NCBI GenBank assembly: GCA_964500675.1
Contig: CAZCNY010000006.1
Location: forward strand, 1-64,000
DNA from: CAMLJR01 sp964500675
GTDB lineage: Bacteria; Pseudomonadota; Gammaproteobacteria; Pseudomonadales; CAMLJR01
DNA: 64,000 nt
Reading direction: 5' to 3'
The notes beneath the pieces were generated by a model that searched no databases, was not told where the DNA came from, and saw only the letters and a list, made by a program, of their open reading frames with translations. Of the stretch, positions 1 to 7,454 are shown piece after piece (positions within the stretch are counted from its first letter, which is position 1; each line of letters opens with the position of its first letter). The position numbers and the translations under genes are program-made.

Positions 1-58
<58 letters not shown>

Positions 59-94
59 CTTAAAACTAGGTCGCTTATTTTCGAGGACAAAACG

Positions 95-412
95 ATGCCC
101 GTGTACGATTACCATTGCCGCGAATGCGACGCGGAATTTGCGCTGTTACTGCCGATGTCGCGCAGCGCGGAGCCGGCACCGTGTCCAACGTGCGCGCGCG
201 GCGCCACGCGCGTGATCTTCGCGCCGCGACTGAATACCATGCGTGCGGAAGTGCGCAGCGCGCACCAAACCAACGAGCGCAGCGCGCATCAGCCTAAAAT
301 GACGCAGGGGCATCGTTGCGGCGCCGGATGTTCGCATCATCAAGCCACGCCTGAGCAGCCCGCCTTAAAACAGGTGAGCAGCACCAAGCGACCGTGGATG
401 CTGGGGCATTGA
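95..412 (+). CDS. FmdB-family zinc ribbon protein
   Basis: Small 105-aa protein starting MPVYDYHCRECDAEF, the typical opening of the FmdB/CxxC_CxxC zinc ribbon family. Two cysteine pairs (C8/C11 and C30/C33) form the presumed zinc knuckle. Unlike the simplest members it carries a C-terminal tail with a second Cys/His cluster (HRCGAGCSHH, about residues 73-82) that could bind metal. The family was named for a putative regulator near formamidase genes, but no formamidase gene is seen here and the function is unknown. A GAGGA ribosome site lies 8 bases before the ATG. The GATT microsatellite is just upstream. Confidence 0.8.
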   Translation: MPVYDYHCRECDAEFALLLPMSRSAEPAPCPTCARGATRVIFAPRLNTMRAEVRSAHQTNERSAHQPKMTQGHRCGAGCSHHQATPEQPALKQVSSTKRPWMLGH

Positions 413-479
413 CGGTAAGCGCTGAGAATAAAATTAATACGAGCGAGGAAGTGAATGCGACGCGGGGATTTGAAGAAGG

Positions 480-502
480 CTGCAGCGCCAGCAGCGCTGC
501 AG
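480..502. terminator. Hairpin between convergent genes
   Basis: A 9-bp perfect inverted repeat (CTGCAGCGC / GCGCTGCAG) with a 5-base loop lies between the convergent zinc ribbon gene and the secreted-protein gene, followed by a second small hairpin at 506-517. Position suits a terminator, but neither strand shows a clear U-run, so this is a structural call. Confidence 0.35.
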
Positions 503-531
503 AATGCACAAAAGTGCGCTCAATTTAGCAA

Positions 532-816
532 TTAATCGCCCGGCGCTTCTTTGCACGCCATTTTCGCGGCGCGAATTTGTTTTTTGTCGCAGTTGTCTTT
601 TGAATCTTTACCAACGCACCAGTTGCGACGCTGATCCCACGCCGTCAAGGACTCCTCTGTACCATCGGAGCACTTCACGGTGTAGTTCGCGTATTCTTGC
701 CCATCCGGCGCTTTGCCATCGGACACGTAAGTAATACTGGTAGGTTTCGATGCAAGCGCAGCCATGGAAAATACCAAGCAGCTCGCGGCAATGGCTGTGT
801 GCAAAACAGTTCTCAT
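532..816 (-). CDS. Small secreted cysteine-containing protein, unknown
   Basis: A 94-aa protein with a clear Sec signal peptide: MRT, a hydrophobic stretch ending SMAALA, then SKP as the likely cleavage site. The mature part is hydrophilic and has four cysteines (KCSDG, NWCVG, DNCDK, MACKE), which suggests two disulphide bonds in the periplasm. I do not recognise the family. The ATG at 816 was chosen over a GTG at 822 because AAGGAG stands 5 bases before it. The gene stands alone. Confidence 0.65.
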   Translation of the reverse strand: MRTVLHTAIAASCLVFSMAALASKPTSITYVSDGKAPDGQEYANYTVKCSDGTEESLTAWDQRRNWCVGKDSKDNCDKKQIRAAKMACKEAPGD

Positions 817-822
817 GATCAC

Positions 823-1126
823 TCCTTCGGATGCAGCGGATTAGTAACACACATGGGAATAGTAAGTGGGTACTGGTGGGTTTGCCAGCCTCCCATTTCT
901 ACCGGGCGCGACGGCGGCGGTGATTTGAGCGTCCGACAGCTTTCTTAACGAGCTGATTCTAAAGCATTAAGTAACACAATTCGACAGCAAAAAAACAAAA
1001 ATTACTTATAGTTAATTACGCATTCTTAATCTCACCCGACCCTATTTTTTTACATCGTCAATTGCGCAAAAAGTAACGCGATCCGCGCCAACGCGCGGAC
1101 ACCGTTTGCTTTTTAAACAGTGTGCT
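823..1126. other. AT-rich intergenic region
   Basis: About 300 bases without a gene. The right half is AT-rich with several A/T tracts. The stretch at 1082-1099 forms a 6-bp hairpin (TCCGCG / CGCGGA) that, read on the minus strand, is followed nine bases later by TTTTT; it could be a weak terminator for the YcgR-like gene. The left part must hold the promoter of the secreted-protein gene, but I see no convincing boxes. Confidence 0.5.
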
Positions 1127-1906
1127 TTAAATAACCGCCTGCTGCACGTGCTGCCGCTGCAATTGCATGATCATGCGTTCGAGCGAACGCTGTTCGACAC
1201 GCGACATGTCGCGAAACTCCGCGCCGATTAAAAAACGATCGGGCGCATCATCGGCATTTGTGACATTGCGCACATCAGCGGCGCATTGATAATTGCGTCC
1301 CGCGAACTCGAAATGCAAATTGTGTAAAACATCACCCGTTGCCGGTCGCGTCGCGCCGACCACCTCAAGGCGAATGCCGGTCGATGATAAATCGCGCACG
1401 CGGGCCGAGCAGCGTTCGCGATCGGGAGCAAGAAACTCGGAGATAACACCCCAGCCCTGCCCCAGGGACAAACGAAACGAGCCGCGACGCTGGTTGTAAT
1501 CGAGACTCTCGGGCAGCGCCAGCCAATAACTTTCGAGCTGGCCGTCATCGTGGCGTGAAATGATATGCGTGTTGAACGTCAGACGGCGCGCGCCATCGAG
1601 GCGAACGGTGACCGTGACGGGTTGTCCCGGCAAACCGACGAATCCGACCGGGAACAATTCGTCGATTTCCAACACGCCGCGCTCGGGATCGACGCCGATA
1701 ATGATGCTTTGGTAGCGCGCATCGATGCCGTCGATGGCAACATCGATGAGCGCGTGCGAGCGCTGCACGTCGAACAGATTCAAATAAACATTGCGCAGCG
1801 CATCCAGATCCGGTGTCTGCACCTGTGCTACCGCCGTCGACGGTGTTATCTGCACCGCGCCTGCTAACGGTTTTTGACGCTGTCGTTTGAGCCAATCGCG
1901 CAACAT
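1127..1906 (-). CDS. ycgR: YcgR-like PilZ-domain flagellar brake protein
   Basis: A 259-aa two-domain protein. Residues about 35-125 match the YcgR N-terminal domain in pattern, and the C-terminal half is a PilZ domain with the cyclic-di-GMP motifs RxxxR (R141-R145) and DxSxxG (D172-LSST-G177). In the known family, c-di-GMP binding lets YcgR act on the flagellar motor and slow swimming. A good AGGAG site lies just before the ATG. No flagellar operon is nearby, though two small flagellum-associated-looking proteins occur elsewhere in the window. Confidence is high for the PilZ architecture, moderate for the motor role. Confidence 0.85.
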   Translation of the reverse strand: MLRDWLKRQRQKPLAGAVQITPSTAVAQVQTPDLDALRNVYLNLFDVQRSHALIDVAIDGIDARYQSIIIGVDPERGVLEIDELFPVGFVGLPGQPVTVTVRLDGARRLTFNTHIISRHDDGQLESYWLALPESLDYNQRRGSFRLSLGQGWGVISEFLAPDRERCSARVRDLSSTGIRLEVVGATRPATGDVLHNLHFEFAGRNYQCAADVRNVTNADDAPDRFLIGAEFRDMSRVEQRSLERMIMQLQRQHVQQAVI

Positions 1907-2108
1907 GGTAAATCTCCTGCCCCCTTCCTTATCGTCCGGCGCAACCGCGACTTGAGTCGAACTTTATCATATTCAAGGTCCGCGTCGTTTGATCCTCGAG
2001 CGAGCTGCCGCATACTTGCGGGGTCGAGTTGCCCGCATCCGGCACGATGTCGGTCCACCACGCTAGCTTTACCGGCTCGATACACACAATCCATCCCGGA
2101 CAGAACCG

Positions 2109-3167
2109 ATGACAACGATCTCCTCCATTGAACCCATTCGCTGGCGCGGCGACTATCTCGAATTACTCGATCAACGCCTGTTGCCGACACGGGAAAGCTA
2201 CGTCGCACTGCACGCTGCCGAAGCGGTTGCCGCCGCCATTCGCGACATGGTTGTGCGCGGCGCGCCCGCGATAGGAATTACGGCCGCGTACGGGGTCGCG
2301 CTCGCGGCAAAAAATCTGCGCGAACAAATGCCGATTGCCGATTGGCGTGCGGCGCTTGAACCTGCTTTGCAGCTGCTCGCCGCCGCGCGCCCCACCGCAG
2401 TGAACTTATGTTGGGCGCTCGATCGCTGCCGCGCGGTGATCGCCGCCGCGCACGATGTCGTCAGAGAACTCGAACAGCTCGCCGAGCAAATTCATCGCGA
2501 CGATATCGCCAACAATTTGCGCATCGGAAAATTCGGCGCCGATTTAATCGAACCGGATTCCGTGGTGTATACGCACTGCAACGCAGGCGCGCTGGCAACG
2601 GGCGGCTACGGCACCGCGCTCGGCGTGATCCGCTCCGCTTTCGCTGCCGGCAAAATCGCGCACGTCTACGCGGGCGAGACACGGCCGTGGTGGCAGGGTG
2701 CGCGTTTGACAAGCTGGGAATTACAACGCGACGATATTCCGTGCTCGCTCTGCGTCGAAGGCGCGGCGAGTTGGATCGTGCAGCACAAACACGTGAAATG
2801 GATTATCGTCGGCGCCGATCGCATTGCCGCCAATGGCGATGTCGCCAATAAAATCGGCACGCACAATCTCGCCATTATCGCGCGCCACTGCGGCGCAAAA
2901 TTCATGGTCGCCGCACCGCAGAGCACGTTTGATTTATCGCTGGCAAGCGGTGCGCAGATTCCCATCGAGCAGCGCCACGCGGAGGAAATCACGCATCTGC
3001 GCGGCGAACCCTTCACACCCCGCAACTGCGACGCAATCAACCCCGCGTTCGATGTCACTCCCGCGCAGCTGATCGATGCCATCGTGACCGAACACGGCGT
3101 GATCAAAACACCGAACAGCGCGCGTCTCGCTCGGCACTTTGCAATGCACTCCGCAACGACGTCATAA
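2109..3167 (+). CDS. mtnA: S-methyl-5-thioribose-1-phosphate isomerase
   Basis: Converts 5-methylthioribose 1-phosphate to methylthioribulose 1-phosphate in the methionine salvage pathway, in the cytosol. The 352-aa length is normal. Family hallmarks are visible: VVRGAPAIG near residue 50, YTHCNAGALATGGYGTALG with the catalytic Cys near residue 160, and GADRIAANGDVANKIGT near residue 240 with the catalytic Asp. The ATG at 2109 has only a weak ribosome site (GGACAG) but gives the canonical N-terminus. The other salvage genes (mtnB, C, D) are not adjacent. I see no SAM riboswitch in the 200-base leader. Confidence 0.96.
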   Translation: MTTISSIEPIRWRGDYLELLDQRLLPTRESYVALHAAEAVAAAIRDMVVRGAPAIGITAAYGVALAAKNLREQMPIADWRAALEPALQLLAAARPTAVNLCWALDRCRAVIAAAHDVVRELEQLAEQIHRDDIANNLRIGKFGADLIEPDSVVYTHCNAGALATGGYGTALGVIRSAFAAGKIAHVYAGETRPWWQGARLTSWELQRDDIPCSLCVEGAASWIVQHKHVKWIIVGADRIAANGDVANKIGTHNLAIIARHCGAKFMVAAPQSTFDLSLASGAQIPIEQRHAEEITHLRGEPFTPRNCDAINPAFDVTPAQLIDAIVTEHGVIKTPNSARLARHFAMHSATTS

Positions 3168-3317
3168 AGACAAAAATCCGCCGGTAATATCGGAATCAAC
3201 CCTCGCCTTGCGCTGTATCAAAAAATGAAAAGCAATCACCCCATAAAATGTATGATATATACATCTTAAAGGCGGTTTATATTCCGCTGACAAATCATTG
3301 AGAGGATGGAGTTTGCC

Positions 3318-3755
3318 ATGAGCACAGAGGAAAAGACGGCGCTCATCGAAGCGATATTGATGCGCGCGGCGGAGCAAGTTGGCGATGTAACGGCGCCGGC
3401 AATGGAGGTTTATTACCGCCGCTGTCCCGAAGCCAGGGCGTCCTTCGAGGAGCACTGCCTGGGCGAGCGCGCGCAGCTTGAGGGCCAGATGATCGAAAAC
3501 TCTTTGCATTGTCTCATGCACTGGTTTGAGTCTCCGGGCGAAATCGAAATTTTACTCGGCGGCTCGGTGCTGCATCACAATGACACATTGCACGTGCCAC
3601 CGGACTGGTACATCGATTTGATCGAAGCCACCGCCGACGTTATTGCGGCGACAATTCCCGCGGAGAACGCCGCAGAGCTGGCGGCATGGAATGAAGTACG
3701 GAGCGATTTGCGCGGTGTCATCAATGATTGCCGCAAGGTATTGGCCGATCGGTAA
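3318..3755 (+). CDS. Hypothetical protein, possible divergent globin fold
   Basis: A 145-aa, all-helical-looking acidic protein. The segment around residues 85-120 (LHHNDTLHVPPDWYIDLIEA) has the spacing of a globin F helix followed by an FG corner and G helix, where bacterial globins often read H...V.P.HY..L. That makes a haem-binding or non-haem sensor globin plausible, but the N-terminal half shows no clear signature. The start at 3318 was chosen because AGGATGGAG sits 6 bases upstream; an in-frame ATG at 3306 lacks spacing. No obvious operon partner. Confidence 0.6.
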   Translation: MSTEEKTALIEAILMRAAEQVGDVTAPAMEVYYRRCPEARASFEEHCLGERAQLEGQMIENSLHCLMHWFESPGEIEILLGGSVLHHNDTLHVPPDWYIDLIEATADVIAATIPAENAAELAAWNEVRSDLRGVINDCRKVLADR

Positions 3756-3863
3756 CCCAACCTTTCTGGCATCGTTGCCATCTTGAGCATGAATAGATCC
3801 AGATCAATGCAAGCAAACCGAAAAAGCCCGTAAATAAAAAAATGCGATTTTGGAGTGTTGCGG

Positions 3864-4127
3864 ATGGGTTTCTATGGAGTGCTCAGTGCAGTAAACAATC
3901 TGCTTTCAACGCGGCATTGGCAATTATGCCGCTGCCATCGGCGTCGGGCTGAGACGCTTCATTACTACGTGACCGATGCGAGCAATCAGGTTTTAACCCC
4001 CACGTATTATCATCAGCGAGCCGGTCTGACGTTGCCCGAATTGCTGGATTGGCTGGAGCATTCAAATGATTTTTTTCTGTCCAACGAGGCGCGGGAGTTG
4101 AGAGGAAAAATCGGCCAAGTCGCCTGA
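3864..4127 (+). CDS. Small hypothetical protein
   Basis: An 87-aa ORF lying 108 bases after the possible globin gene on the same strand. It is rich in His, Arg and Tyr in the first half (RCHRRRAETLHYYV) and helical at the end. I do not recognise it. A GTG nine bases upstream (3855) could also start it; TTTGGAG precedes that GTG. It may be a real small gene, since no other gene occupies this stretch, but coding evidence is thin. Confidence 0.35.
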   Translation: MGFYGVLSAVNNLLSTRHWQLCRCHRRRAETLHYYVTDASNQVLTPTYYHQRAGLTLPELLDWLEHSNDFFLSNEARELRGKIGQVA

Positions 4128-4290
4128 AAGCCGTATTCTGCCATCGCGATTCTACGCAGAAATACGTATTCAAAAGTATTTGGCTATCGTCGCTCCACAC
4201 CCAATAGAAAACTTTTGCCGATATCACCCCGTCAAAATGGATTTTTCATTGTCTATTAATAGTGATGGTCTATACATGAAGTCGTATTTG

Positions 4291-4390
4291 TATTTCTTAA
4301 TACGTATTCGTACTTTTTAGCAGATCTTGGTATCTCTTAGCAGATATTGGTACTTCTTAGCAGATACTGGTACTTCTTAGCAGATACTAG
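4291..4390. repeat. 20-bp direct tandem repeat, about five copies
   Basis: Four clear head-to-tail copies of a 20-bp unit (consensus TACTTCTTAGCAGATACTGG) run from 4311 to 4390, with a more degenerate copy at 4291-4310 and a partial start (TACTTC) after the last. The copies nearest the downstream gene are nearly identical and those further away diverge. The block ends 30 bases before the start of the 64-aa protein gene, so it covers that gene's promoter region. There are no spacers, so this is not CRISPR. Confidence 0.93.
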
Positions 4391-4420
4391 TACTTCAAAG
4401 ATGACCGTGAGGAATTGGCC

Positions 4421-4615
4421 ATGTCGGTAAATTCAGTCGCACAGAGTAGCGCAGCAATCGCTCAACAAGTTCTCGCCAAAAGCGAGGGGGCTGAGCGCGG
4501 GCCGGATCACGACGGCGATGCCGATGACGCGGGCGTGAAAGCAGCGGCACCAGCGAGCCCGACGGTCAACACGCTCGGTCAAACGATCGGGACGACGATC
4601 AGCACCAAAGCTTGA
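4421..4615 (+). CDS. Small acidic conserved-looking protein, unknown
   Basis: A 64-aa protein with an Ala/Ser-rich N-terminal helix, a central Asp-rich stretch (GPDHDGDADDAG) and the tail PTVNTLGQTIGTTISTKA. From memory, similar short proteins with a DHDGDADD-like centre and a PTVN..GQ.IG..I tail recur in proteobacteria without an assigned function. The ATG at 4421 follows GAGGAA by 7 bases; a TTG two codons upstream is less likely. The 20-bp tandem repeat lies directly upstream. Confidence 0.65.
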   Translation: MSVNSVAQSSAAIAQQVLAKSEGAERGPDHDGDADDAGVKAAAPASPTVNTLGQTIGTTISTKA

Positions 4616-4649
4616 CCGCCGGTTTGGTTTGTCAACGCGCGAAACCATT

Positions 4650-7022
4650 TCAGACCTGCCGCTCCTGATAAAGATATTTCTGAAAGCCGGTAAACACCTG
4701 ACTGATTTCCTCGGCCCGGCCGAGATCGGCTACCGCATCGACAATGGAATCGTGATATTTCAATTTCAATAAGGGCGTCAGTTTCGTCTGGTCGAGTTCT
4801 TCGACTCCGATAGTAATGTAGTGCGACAACACAAAATCGAGAAAAGCCTGCTGTTTATCGCTGAAGTGTTTGCGAATGATGGTCTTGGCCTGCGCGGCGC
4901 GTTGCGCGCGCGTGAGCGGCGTCAGCGCATAGGCGACGTGTGCGAGCACATCGAACAGATCGCTATTTTCGGCGGCGATGATTTTTTGCATTTCGTGCAA
5001 TTGCGCATGGCCAAAGCCTTTCTCGGCCAATCCTTCCAGCAATTTTCTGCGTGTATCGGGTGCGCTCCACAACGCGCGCAGCTCGTCTTCATCTTTAAAG
5101 AATTCCGGCAATTTGCCGTACAGCGCTTCGAGAAATTGCGTCGCCGACATCGGCGTGCCGTCGGGATGCCAGAAGCTGGTCGCGCTCATGTGCTGAATCG
5201 TGCGCGCTTTGCCGTCGGCCAATTTCACTTTGATTTTTTTCGGCTTGGTGTAATCACCATTTGGATCACGTACCGCGCCCGACTCGCTATCCGGTTTTGG
5301 CGAATAGGGCTTGGGTTCTTTCGGCTCCTGCGGTTCGGGCTCGATCGGCTCGCCGTCCCATTCGGGATCGCTGAAATGATGATGCGCCTTCACGAAATCG
5401 TAGATCGTGAAATAATCCTTGCCGTCGTAGAGGCGCGTGCCGCGACCGATAATCTGTTTGAACTCGATCATCGAATTCACGGGCCGCAGCAGCACGATAT
5501 TGCGCACGTTGCGCGCATCGACGCCGGTCGATAATTTTTGTGACGTCGTCAGAATCGTCGGAATGGTTTTCTCGTTGTCCTGAAAATCGCGCAGATATTC
5601 GTCGCCCAGCGCGCCGTCATCGGCGGTGACGCGCTGGCAATAATTCGGATTGCTGCTGGTTTTGATTTGATTGATCAGATCGCGAATCACCAGCGCATGC
5701 GTTTGATTGGCGCAGAACACGAGGGTTTTTTCGCGCTGATCGATCAGCCCCATGAAGATTTCGACGCGCTTGCGCTCGCGCTCCTCGATTTCGATGATGC
5801 GATTGAAATCCTTTTCTTCGTAGCGCTTACCCGCTTCGATTTCACCTTCGACCACGGTGTCGTCGCTGGTAAACACATAATCGTCGAGCGTGGTGGCGAT
5901 CTGGCGCACGCGAAACGGTGTTAAGAAACCATCGTTGATGCCTTCTTTGAGCGAGTAGATAAATACCGGCTCGCCGAAATAGGCGTAGGTATCGACGTTA
6001 TCGTTGCGCTTGGGCGTGGCGGTTAAACCGAGCTGCACGGCGGGCGCAAAATAATCGAGAATGCCGCGCCAATTGCTTTCATCGTTGGCGCCGCCGCGAT
6101 GGCATTCGTCGATAATGATAAAATCGAAAAAATCCGGCGGGTATTCGCCGAAATACGGCGTCGGCTCGCTGTCGGCGCTTTCGCTTTTTGGCGGCCCGCT
6201 CATGAAGGTTTGGAAAATGGTGAAAAACACGCTGGCGTTTTTCGGCACCTTGCCTTTCTTGCGAATATCTTCGGGTTTGATGCGCACCAGCGCATCGTCG
6301 GCGAACGCTGCGAACGAGGTGAAATCGTTATACGCCTGCGTCGCCAGCGTATTGCGATCGGCGAGAAATAAAATGCGCGGGCGCCGCGCGGCTTCGCCGT
6401 CGGTTTTCCAATCCTGCAAATTCCAGCGGCTTTGAAATAATTTCCAGGCGATTTGAAACGCGATCGAAGTTTTACCGGTACCGGTCGCCAGCGTCAACAA
6501 AATACGCGACTGTTGCGCAGCGATTTTTTCGAGCACGCGATTGACGGCAATTTCCTGATAAAAACGCAGCGCCCACGAACCGCTTTTATCGGGAAACGGC
6601 ACGGCGGCGAAACGATCGCGCCAATTATTTTGCGTGGCGAACGTGCGCGCCCACAATTCAGCGGGCGTCGGAAATTGCGCGACCTCGGCCTCGTGGCCGG
6701 TGTGCATATCGACGCCGTAAATACCCTGACCATTGCTTGCGTAAGTAAAACGAATCGCGAGTTTAGTCGCATAATCCTTGGCTTGACCGACGCCTTCGGT
6801 CAGCGCTTTATCCCACGCTTTGGCTTCGATCACCGCGAGTTTGAGATTGCGATATTCGAGCACGTAATCGGCAATAACCGGCTTCGCGCGTTTTCCGGAA
6901 CCTTCGAGCCGACCCGGCGCGATTAAATATTCGCGACGCACACGACTGCCCTCGACCACGCCCCAACCGGCTTTGGTCAGCGCGGGATCGATATGTTCAG
7001 CGCGAGTTTCGGCTTCGTTCAT
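4650..7022 (-). CDS. hsdR: Type I restriction enzyme R subunit
   Basis: The 790-aa motor and nuclease subunit of a type I restriction-modification complex; it translocates DNA by ATP hydrolysis and cuts unmethylated DNA. The N-terminal nuclease shows a PD-(D/E)xK pattern (D52, E66-x-K68 in VIEAKA). Walker A is LATGTGKT (178-185), the helicase motif II is IIIDECH, and GLTATPKR is motif III. The C-terminal third matches the EcoEI-type R C-terminal domain, including a proline-rich linker near residue 540. It is the last gene of the hsd operon, 39 bases after the four-helix gene, and has no strong ribosome site. Confidence 0.95.
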   Translation of the reverse strand: MNEAETRAEHIDPALTKAGWGVVEGSRVRREYLIAPGRLEGSGKRAKPVIADYVLEYRNLKLAVIEAKAWDKALTEGVGQAKDYATKLAIRFTYASNGQGIYGVDMHTGHEAEVAQFPTPAELWARTFATQNNWRDRFAAVPFPDKSGSWALRFYQEIAVNRVLEKIAAQQSRILLTLATGTGKTSIAFQIAWKLFQSRWNLQDWKTDGEAARRPRILFLADRNTLATQAYNDFTSFAAFADDALVRIKPEDIRKKGKVPKNASVFFTIFQTFMSGPPKSESADSEPTPYFGEYPPDFFDFIIIDECHRGGANDESNWRGILDYFAPAVQLGLTATPKRNDNVDTYAYFGEPVFIYSLKEGINDGFLTPFRVRQIATTLDDYVFTSDDTVVEGEIEAGKRYEEKDFNRIIEIEERERKRVEIFMGLIDQREKTLVFCANQTHALVIRDLINQIKTSSNPNYCQRVTADDGALGDEYLRDFQDNEKTIPTILTTSQKLSTGVDARNVRNIVLLRPVNSMIEFKQIIGRGTRLYDGKDYFTIYDFVKAHHHFSDPEWDGEPIEPEPQEPKEPKPYSPKPDSESGAVRDPNGDYTKPKKIKVKLADGKARTIQHMSATSFWHPDGTPMSATQFLEALYGKLPEFFKDEDELRALWSAPDTRRKLLEGLAEKGFGHAQLHEMQKIIAAENSDLFDVLAHVAYALTPLTRAQRAAQAKTIIRKHFSDKQQAFLDFVLSHYITIGVEELDQTKLTPLLKLKYHDSIVDAVADLGRAEEISQVFTGFQKYLYQERQV

Positions 7023-7037
7023 GGGGTCAATGGATAA

Positions 7038-7055
7038 TGGACAATTGATAGTTGA
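7038..7055. repeat. Left inverted repeat flanking the four-helix gene
   Basis: The 18-base sequence here is TGGACAATTGATAGTTGA. Its reverse complement matches 7462-7479 at 16 of 18 positions. It lies 16 bases upstream of the hsdR start, between hsdR and the four-helix-bundle gene. Confidence 0.8.
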
Positions 7056-7061
7056 TAACGG

Positions 7062-7421
7062 TCATTTGCCCAAGCCTCGTTTGGTGGTGTTGATGATACT
7101 GGTTAGCAGTTTCAATAATTCTTTATTGTCGCTGGTCATCGAGTCTGCTTCGTTACCGTTTAAATAGGCGGTTTCCCGCAACAATAGTATCCAGTATTCC
7201 GTTTCATTGGCCTCTTTTAATGCGATGGCCAATTTGTGAATGAAGTCCGCCTTGCTCTCAGCCTGCTCAGCTTCCCGAATCAACGCCCCGATGGCCGTGC
7301 CGGATCGAAGCAGCTGTTTAGAGAGTACAAATTCTTTCTTCTCAGCACAAAGATACTTGTGCAGCCTAACAATTCGCACCGCAAATGCGAATGACTTGGT
7401 TTGAAGCACTCCCTTCTTCAT
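7062..7421 (-). CDS. Four-helix-bundle protein (S23/Avd-like family)
   Basis: A 119-aa protein with the hallmark layout of the TIGR02436-type four-helix-bundle family: FAVRIVRLHKYL, LSKQLLRSGTAIGALIREAE, KLAIALKEANETEYWILLL and a C-terminal helix ending LTSIINT. Family members are found as ORFs in 23S rRNA intervening sequences, and the diversity-generating retroelement accessory protein Avd has the same fold; their role elsewhere is unknown. Here it sits between hsdS and hsdR on the same strand, with AAAGGA before its ATG, and is bordered by inverted repeats. Nearby bases are more AT-rich than hsdM and hsdR. It looks like an inserted cassette. Confidence 0.88.
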   Translation of the reverse strand: MKKGVLQTKSFAFAVRIVRLHKYLCAEKKEFVLSKQLLRSGTAIGALIREAEQAESKADFIHKLAIALKEANETEYWILLLRETAYLNGNEADSMTSDNKELLKLLTSIINTTKRGLGK

Positions 7422-7454
7422 TTCCTTTATCCCTTTTTTGTCATTTTTCCATTG

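Noticed and set aside
1940..1970. Sigma-28 flagellar promoter upstream of the YcgR-like gene
   Set aside because: A TAAAGTTC sequence fits the -35 part, but nothing like GCCGATAA is found at the right distance.
1907..2108. SAM riboswitch upstream of mtnA
   Set aside because: No stem set or conserved core typical of SAM riboswitches could be drawn in this 200-base leader.
4291..4390. CRISPR array
   Set aside because: Units are directly adjacent with no spacers and no cas genes are nearby.
4600..4660. Second attachment site matching the tRNA-Pro 3' end
   Set aside because: No sequence resembling the tRNA T-arm or acceptor end was found at the left side of the R-M locus.
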